Shown: piece by piece, positions 59,571-64,000 of the stretch | How positions within the stretch are numbered: position 1 is the stretch's first letter | Layout: every line of letters begins with the position of its first letter | DNA from: Dyella_A sp050749815 | GTDB lineage: Bacteria > Pseudomonadota > Gammaproteobacteria > Xanthomonadales > Rhodanobacteraceae | Assembly (NCBI RefSeq): GCF_050749815.1 | Contig: NZ_CP192735.1 | Coordinates: forward strand, 186,001-250,000 | Length of the DNA stretch: 64,000 bases | Reading direction: 5' to 3' | Notes under the pieces: model-generated | Told to the model about the DNA's origin: nothing | The model's database searches: none | Seen by the model: the letters and a program-made list of their open reading frames with translations, nothing else | Program-made: the position numbers and the translations under genes

Positions 59571-60509
59571 TCAGCCGGTCTTGCGCGACTTGCTGCCGTT
59601 GGTTTTCTTGCTCTTGGCTGCGCTGCGCTTGGCTGGCGCCTTCTTCGCCGCCTTGGTGGGCGCGCGTTTCTTCGTCGCCTTCGGCGCGGCCTTCTTGGCC
59701 GGCGTGCGCTTGTTGGTGTCCAGGCTCTTCTTGAGCAAGGCCATGAAGTCGACCACATTGGTGGACGCGTTCTCGGCCGGCGCTTCGTCCGCGCTTTCCT
59801 CGGCCGTAACCACACCCTTGGACTTCAGGCGCTTGTCGATCACCTTGCGCAGGCGATCGCGGAACTCGTCGCGGTAGTCGCCCGGCGCCCAGTCGCTGGA
59901 CATCGATTCGATCAGCTGCTCGGCCATCGTCATTTCCTTCGCGGCGATGCGATAGTCGCTGGTCGCCTTGTCCGGCAGGCGATACTCCTCCAGATCCACC
60001 AGCTCCTGCGGATAGCGCAGCAGCACCAGCTGCAGCGCCTTGCCGCGCGGCATCACGGCGGACAGGTATTCGCGCGTGCGGATCACCACGCGGGCGATAC
60101 CGATCTTGCCCGTGCGCTTGAGCGTCTCGCGCAGCAGCACGTAGCCCTTCTCAGCCTTCTTGCCCGGCACCAGCACATACGGCTTCTCGAAGTACTCCGG
60201 GCCGATCGATGCGGCATCGACGAAGGCTTCCACCTCCACCGCCTCGCGCCCTTCCGCGGAGGCCGCCTTGATGTCGTCCGGATCGAGCACGACGTAGCTG
60301 CCCTTCTTGTATTCGAAGGCCTTGACGATGTCCTTCCAGGGCACCTCGTCGCCGGTCTCCGCGTTGACGCGTTCGTAGCGGATGGGCGTGTTGCTGCGGC
60401 TGTCGAGCATGCGGAAGTGCAGGTCGACACTGCGCTCGCCGGACATCAGCGATACCGGCACGTTAAGCAGGCCGAACGACAGCGTGCCGGTCCAGATGGG
60501 TCTAGCCAT
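59571..60509 (-). CDS. ku: NHEJ end-binding protein Ku
   Basis: 312 residues. MARPIWTGTLSFGLLNVPVSL is the Ku opening; DVDL-type core segments (YERVNAETGDEVPWKDIVKAFEYKKG, FEKPYVLVPGKKAEKGYVLL) and VDLMALLKKSL-like C-terminal motif (VVDFMALLKKSL) follow. It ends in a Lys/Ala-rich tail of about 45 residues, as in extended bacterial Ku proteins that bind DNA more tightly. Homodimer that loads LigD on ends. Its start overlaps the stop of the upstream small gene. Confidence 0.96.
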   Translation of the reverse strand: MARPIWTGTLSFGLLNVPVSLMSGERSVDLHFRMLDSRSNTPIRYERVNAETGDEVPWKDIVKAFEYKKGSYVVLDPDDIKAASAEGREAVEVEAFVDAASIGPEYFEKPYVLVPGKKAEKGYVLLRETLKRTGKIGIARVVIRTREYLSAVMPRGKALQLVLLRYPQELVDLEEYRLPDKATSDYRIAAKEMTMAEQLIESMSSDWAPGDYRDEFRDRLRKVIDKRLKSKGVVTAEESADEAPAENASTNVVDFMALLKKSLDTNKRTPAKKAAPKATKKRAPTKAAKKAPAKRSAAKSKKTNGSKSRKTG

Positions 60510-60825
60510 GGTGCTTCTCCGGGGCGCTGCGTTCGAAGCGCAGGCTGAGCTGGCGACGGTCGTGCACGGTGCGTGCGCTGGCGGGCAGGTTGTCCGGCGC
60601 TACCAGCTGGCCGCGCTCGTTCCACAGGGCGTGGTCGTCCTGGGCGATCATCCAGGCAAGCGCGCACACTTCGCAGCCGCATCGTCCGTGGCAACGCTCA
60701 TGTGTACAGGCGGCGCTGCAAGTGCAGATGGGCGGTTCGTCTGCGCGCGCGGGCCGATGACCGGGCGAGGCAGAGCTTGCCCGGCCTCGCTCCGGTATCG
60801 GTGCACGGACACGTGCAGCGTGCAT
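60502..60825 (-). CDS. Cys-rich small protein upstream of ku
   Basis: 107 residues. A basic N-terminus is followed by a cysteine cluster (CTCSAACTHERCHGRCGCEVC, seven Cys split over residues 34-54) and a hydrophilic tail with ALWNERGQLVAPDN. The cysteines suggest a zinc-binding element. The stop overlaps the ku start (ATGGCTAG), so translation may be coupled. Family not recognised. Confidence 0.6.
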   Translation of the reverse strand: MHAARVRAPIPERGRASSASPGHRPARADEPPICTCSAACTHERCHGRCGCEVCALAWMIAQDDHALWNERGQLVAPDNLPASARTVHDRRQLSLRFERSAPEKHHG

Positions 60826-60830
60826 GGGGA

Positions 60831-61010
60831 TTACTTCGGCAACTTGGCCGGGATGAAGGGCGACACCGGATCGCTGGCCGGGAACGTCTCTTCCAGCGCT
60901 TCGTCCTGGTTTTCGCTCTCGTGCGATTTGCGCGTGCAGCGCTGCTCGTCCGGCTCGGGCGGGGTGGGCTTGTCCGGCTTGCGGTTGTCCTTGCGGTCGT
61001 GGGAGGTCAT
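60831..61010 (-). CDS. 59-residue conserved small protein
   Basis: Very polar N-terminal half (MTSHDRKDNRKPDKPTPPEP) and a C-terminal motif DEALEETFPASDPVSPF. The LEETFPASDP string is, to my knowledge, recurrent in small hypothetical proteins of proteobacteria. GGAGG is not seen, but coding bias is good. Its TAA is 5 bp before the Cys-rich gene, making a three-gene ku operon. Confidence 0.72.
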   Translation of the reverse strand: MTSHDRKDNRKPDKPTPPEPDEQRCTRKSHESENQDEALEETFPASDPVSPFIPAKLPK

Positions 61011-61233
61011 GGCGCACCTGCGGGTTGTGGACCTGGGCGCAGGCTATTCCGGCCGCTGTCAACGAAACATGCGCGATGGCTGAATCGGCGCAAACGCGCG
61101 CGCAACGTCCGATGCAGCAGTTGCTCGCGCGAGGGATGGGGTGAATGCATCGTCGGTGGGTGGATACGTTGCCTGCACGTGCCCGCAACGTGCCGGTTGG
61201 CAGCCTGCAGCGCCGCCTCCGTCGAATCCCACC

Positions 61234-61455
61234 ATGATCAAAGATCACCACTACACCTGTGGGCATGCCGCGTGCAGCTGCCGCGTCACGCCGCCCTCGC
61301 TGTACTGCTCGGACCGTTGCCAGCAGCAGGTCGAGTTCGAGGCCAAGCACGACCATGCGGTGGTACACCGCGCCAAGCTATGCGCCTGTGGCCACGATGC
61401 GTGCGCCGCCACGCCGTCGCGGGCCGGCGGCGAGGGGCCTGTGCGCGGGAGCTGA
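61234..61455 (+). CDS. Metallothionein-like Cys/His-rich protein
   Basis: 73 residues: YTCGHAACSCRVTPPSLYCSDRCQQQ, then LCACGHDACAATPS. The cysteine and histidine spacing (CxHxxCxC...YCSxxC) matches bacterial metallothioneins of the BmtA/SmtA type, which bind Zn2+ or Cd2+. Start at ATG 61234. The 223-bp gap on its left holds no other gene I can support. It is divergent from the ku operon. Confidence 0.7.
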   Translation: MIKDHHYTCGHAACSCRVTPPSLYCSDRCQQQVEFEAKHDHAVVHRAKLCACGHDACAATPSRAGGEGPVRGS

Positions 61456-61579
61456 CTTTCGCAAGGGGCGCCGCGCCGACGCGCATGTCGCGCGGCACCT
61501 GCCGGTCCATCGGTTACCTGTTGCGTGCTGCCGCCCGGCACCGCGAGCTGTCCGTTTGTCCACTGCCCAGGAGAACGCC

Positions 61580-62485
61580 ATGGCGCACGATCATCCGCTC
61601 CATCCCGCGCTGCAGGACCCGACCAAGCAGTACCCGCGTCCGCCGTTCCAGCGCCAGCCGCAGCCGGCTCCGGGACTGGCTCGCGAGATGGCGCCCCGAC
61701 CCGATCACGGCGAGGAAAGTTATGTCGGCACCGGCAAGCTGGCCGGTCGCAAGGCCCTGATCACCGGCGCCGATTCCGGCATCGGCCGCGCGGTGGCGAT
61801 CGCCTTCGCGCGCGAGGGAGCCGCCGTCACGTTGAACTACCTGCCGCAGGAGCAGGAGGATGCCGACGAGGTGATCGAGCTGGCCCGCGCCGCCGGAGTC
61901 GACGTGCATGCCGTGCCGGGTGACCTTACCGACGAGGCGTTCTGCCAGCACCTGGTGGGCGAGGCGCAGCGACGCATGGGTGGCCTGGACCTGGTGGTGA
62001 ACGTGGCCGGCAAGCAGGCCTGGCAGGAAAGCATCCGCGACATCACCACCGAGCAGTTCGACGCCACGTTCAAGACCAACGTCTACGCCATGTTCTGGAT
62101 CTGCAAGGCGGCGCTGGAGCATCTGCCGCCCGGTGCGTCGATCATCAATACCGCGTCGATCCAGTCCTACGATCCCTCGGCGATTCTGGCCGACTACGCG
62201 CCCACCAAAGCAGCCATCGTCGCCTTCACCAAGGCGCTGGCCAAGCAGGTGGCCAAGGACGGGATCCGCGTCAACGCCGTCGCGCCCGGGCCGATCTGGA
62301 CGCCGCTGCAGCCCTCCGGCGGACAACCGCAGGAGAAGGTTGAGACGTTCGGCGCCAACGTGCCGCTGGGTCGCCCGGGGCAGCCGGTGGAAGTCGCGCC
62401 GGCGTACGTGCTGCTGGCTTCGCAGGCGGCGAGCTTCGTGACGGCCGAGGTCTACGGCGTCACCGGCGGTCACTCCTCGTCGTGA
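61580..62485 (+). CDS. SDR-family oxidoreductase (YghA-like)
   Basis: 301 residues. The N-terminal extension HPLHPALQDPTKQYPRPPF is typical of the YghA/stress SDR group. TGADSGIGRAVAIAFAREGA cofactor motif, NVAGKQ, Ser in NTASIQSY, catalytic YAPTK, and VNAVAPGPIWTPLQPSGGQ are all intact. Probable NADP-dependent aldehyde or ketone reductase. SD CCAGGAGA before ATG 61580. Confidence 0.9.
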   Translation: MAHDHPLHPALQDPTKQYPRPPFQRQPQPAPGLAREMAPRPDHGEESYVGTGKLAGRKALITGADSGIGRAVAIAFAREGAAVTLNYLPQEQEDADEVIELARAAGVDVHAVPGDLTDEAFCQHLVGEAQRRMGGLDLVVNVAGKQAWQESIRDITTEQFDATFKTNVYAMFWICKAALEHLPPGASIINTASIQSYDPSAILADYAPTKAAIVAFTKALAKQVAKDGIRVNAVAPGPIWTPLQPSGGQPQEKVETFGANVPLGRPGQPVEVAPAYVLLASQAASFVTAEVYGVTGGHSSS

Positions 62486-62489
62486 GGCG

Positions 62490-63200
62490 CTATGCCGTGG
62501 CGGCCGGCCGGGCGCCGACGATCAGCAGCCACAGGCAGGTGCCGATTTCACCGAGCGCCGCGGGCGTCGTCACGTAGCTGGCGAAGGCGGTATCGCTGTA
62601 GCCGGGCACGAGCAGCTGCGCGGCGAAGTCCACCACGTAGGCGAGGCCGCCGAGCACCAGCAGATAGCCGAGCAGCCGCGGCAGCTGACGCCCGCGGATC
62701 ACCAGCCAGCCGAACGGCAGCAGCCACAGGCCCCAGAACACCTGCGCAAGCAGCAAGCCGTTGCCGTAGGCGTCGAGCTCCAGCATCACCTGCGTCTGTA
62801 TCAGGTTGGCGCTGAGCGGCTGCAGCCACGCTGCGTGGCCGAGCAGGGTGAGCACATCCAGTTTGTGGCCCAGGGTGACGAAACCAATCGGCACGCTGGC
62901 CGTAGCCAACGTCACCATCGCCACGCCGGCCACGCGATGCGTGGCACCCAGCAGCCGATACAGCACCAGCGGCAGCAGCAGAAAGGCGAGGTAGCAGATC
63001 GCCCCGGCGACGATGCCGGCGCGGAACAGCGCTTCATGCGCGGTGATGTTCTGCACGGTGGTCACCGCATCGCCGTGGCCGCCCGTCTGGGCCGGCACGT
63101 AGCCCAGCGCAAAGAGGCCGGTAAGCACGTTCAGCAGGTAGATCGCGCCAGCCAGGCGGGCGTGACGCCTGGCATTGAGCTGGCTGTTGTCGATGAGCAT
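62490..63200 (-). CDS. DUF4386 integral membrane protein
   Basis: 236 residues, about six TM helices: RLAGAIYLLNVLTGLFALGYVP, FRAGIVAGAICYLAFLLLPLVLY, LLLAQVFWGLWLLPFGWLV and GYLLVLGGLAYVVDF are DUF4386-type segments. Function unknown. It ends 4 bp from the convergent SDR stop, and the following minus-strand membrane gene lies 26 bp upstream. Confidence 0.82.
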   Translation of the reverse strand: MLIDNSQLNARRHARLAGAIYLLNVLTGLFALGYVPAQTGGHGDAVTTVQNITAHEALFRAGIVAGAICYLAFLLLPLVLYRLLGATHRVAGVAMVTLATASVPIGFVTLGHKLDVLTLLGHAAWLQPLSANLIQTQVMLELDAYGNGLLLAQVFWGLWLLPFGWLVIRGRQLPRLLGYLLVLGGLAYVVDFAAQLLVPGYSDTAFASYVTTPAALGEIGTCLWLLIVGARPAATA

Positions 63201-63226
63201 GGCAGTCCCTCGGGCGGCTGGCGCGG

Positions 63227-63661
63227 TCAGTTTTCGACGAGGCAGGCGCGGCGCGGCCAGCGCCACGCCGTCCACACGATGGTCAGCGAGAGCGCGATCT
63301 CGATCACGCCGAAGAACACGTAGAACGACCACGCGCCGGGCATCGTCATCAGCAGGATCGCGGCGTAGGCCAGCCCCAGCAGTCCGTTTATCCAGCGGCT
63401 GATGGCCGCCGGCAGGAGCAGGGCCAGGCACACCATCAGCGCCGGCACGGCCATCATCGCCGAGGTGCCCAGCAGCACGTTCGGGGTGACTGCGCCCAGC
63501 GGTGCCATGCGGCCGGCGAGCATGCCGGACAGCTTGCCCGGCACGTACAGGCCGAAGTAGTCGCCGTAGACGTAGCAGAACATCAGCGATGCCCACAGCC
63601 CAGAAAGCCTGAGCTTCACGTTGATCTTCGGGTCGTCCAGCGGGGTGCTTGCCTTGGCCAT
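63227..63661 (-). CDS. DUF6326-type small membrane protein
   Basis: 144 residues with four TM helices. LRLSGLWASLMFCYVYGDYFGLYVPGKL at the start and WINGLLGLAYAAILLMTMPGAWSFYVFFGVIEI near the end match the DUF6326 family as I know it (residues 17-44 and 88-120). Probably co-transcribed with the DUF4386 gene downstream. Role unknown. Confidence 0.75.
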   Translation of the reverse strand: MAKASTPLDDPKINVKLRLSGLWASLMFCYVYGDYFGLYVPGKLSGMLAGRMAPLGAVTPNVLLGTSAMMAVPALMVCLALLLPAAISRWINGLLGLAYAAILLMTMPGAWSFYVFFGVIEIALSLTIVWTAWRWPRRACLVEN

Positions 63662-63877
63662 GCGTGCCGTGTCCTTGCAGGTGCCGTGGATGCTGCCGGG
63701 GCGCCAGCCTAGTGCCTGCGCCGAGCGGGCGGGATGTGGCGGAGGTCACGTGCGGCCGGGCGGCCCGGATGCGACGGCCGCGGATGCAGCCGCCCGGGCG
63801 TATGCCGAGCAAGAACGTACAAGTGCGCGCCTGCGCCGGCGGCCTATGGTGAACCCTCACCGGAAGGGAGGTTGTCG

Positions 63878-64000
63878 ATGGCCGTCGCCTATTCGATCCA
63901 CCCCGTATCGCCCCGCGCGCTGCGCGCCTGGCTGCTCGAAGTGCACGGCGACGATCCCCGTGACGAGCCGATCGCCCCGCTCGGCGAGTACGGCTACAGC
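63878..64000 (+). CDS. Partial gene at the window edge, unknown
   Basis: 41 codons from ATG 63878, preceded by AAGGGAGG at 7-nt spacing: a strong translation start. The peptide MAVAYSIHPVSPRALRAWL... has no motif I recognise and continues past the window. The 216-bp gap on its left is a divergent promoter region shared with the DUF6326-type gene. Confidence 0.6.
   Translation, partial: MAVAYSIHPVSPRALRAWLLEVHGDDPRDEPIAPLGEYGYS

Overview
The window is about 64 kb of a GC-rich (roughly 65-70 %) gammaproteobacterial chromosome. Gene content and order point to the Lysobacterales (Xanthomonadales), most likely the Rhodanobacteraceae (Rhodanobacter/Dyella/Frateuria type). The evidence is the block kdsD-kdsC-lptC-lptA-lptB-rpoN-hpf-hprK-rapZ-EIIA(Man)-ptsH-ptsI, the pairs ibaG-murA and DUF47-pit, and GTAGGAG-type REP sequences. 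Genus is an inference. I see no rRNA, tRNA, CRISPR, prophage or IS transposase.

Layout. 1-12.3 kb: end of hrpA, relA, a TPR membrane protein, an epimerase-like protein, mrcB (PBP1b), a TPR lipoprotein and a DUF4166 gene. 12.3-20.3 kb: yoaA, a VOC protein, a sugar MFS carrier, tsaB, a methyltransferase, and a divergent YeiH-like exporter/LysR pair. 20.3-30.4 kb: one long minus-strand block that joins LPS biogenesis (kdsD, kdsC, lptCAB) to sigma-54, ribosome hibernation and a regulatory PTS with HPr kinase but no permease and no ptsN. 30.6-48.7 kb: housekeeping genes (ibaG-murA, purMN, hda, suhB, trmJ, a CBS-domain membrane protein, DUF47-pit, an alkyltransferase-like protein, recQ, an orphan lacI). 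Within it is a scrambled stretch (38.34-38.67 kb) holding a broken copy of the suhB 3' end and a broken tail of the preceding gene.

48.9-64 kb is accessory and stress related: an Fe-S photolyase coupled to a DUF2256 mini-protein, a bacterioferritin, then from about 52.5 to 54.9 kb a low-GC island. That island looks like an integron gene-cassette array without an integrase in view (CALIN-like): one clear attC site, two degenerate ones and four small same-strand genes, the first a class III nucleotidyl cyclase homologue. After it come a GNAT acetyltransferase, an esterase and a bacterial NHEJ set (ligD and ku, ku preceded by two small genes), a metallothionein-like protein, an SDR and two small membrane proteins.

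The most unusual points are the cassette array with its cyclase and a chimeric cassette whose 3' end is a broken relative of its neighbour; the repeat DNA that forms an in-frame insert in hrpA; three further REP-like inverted doublets; and several genes shorter than 60 codons found by reading gaps between larger genes.
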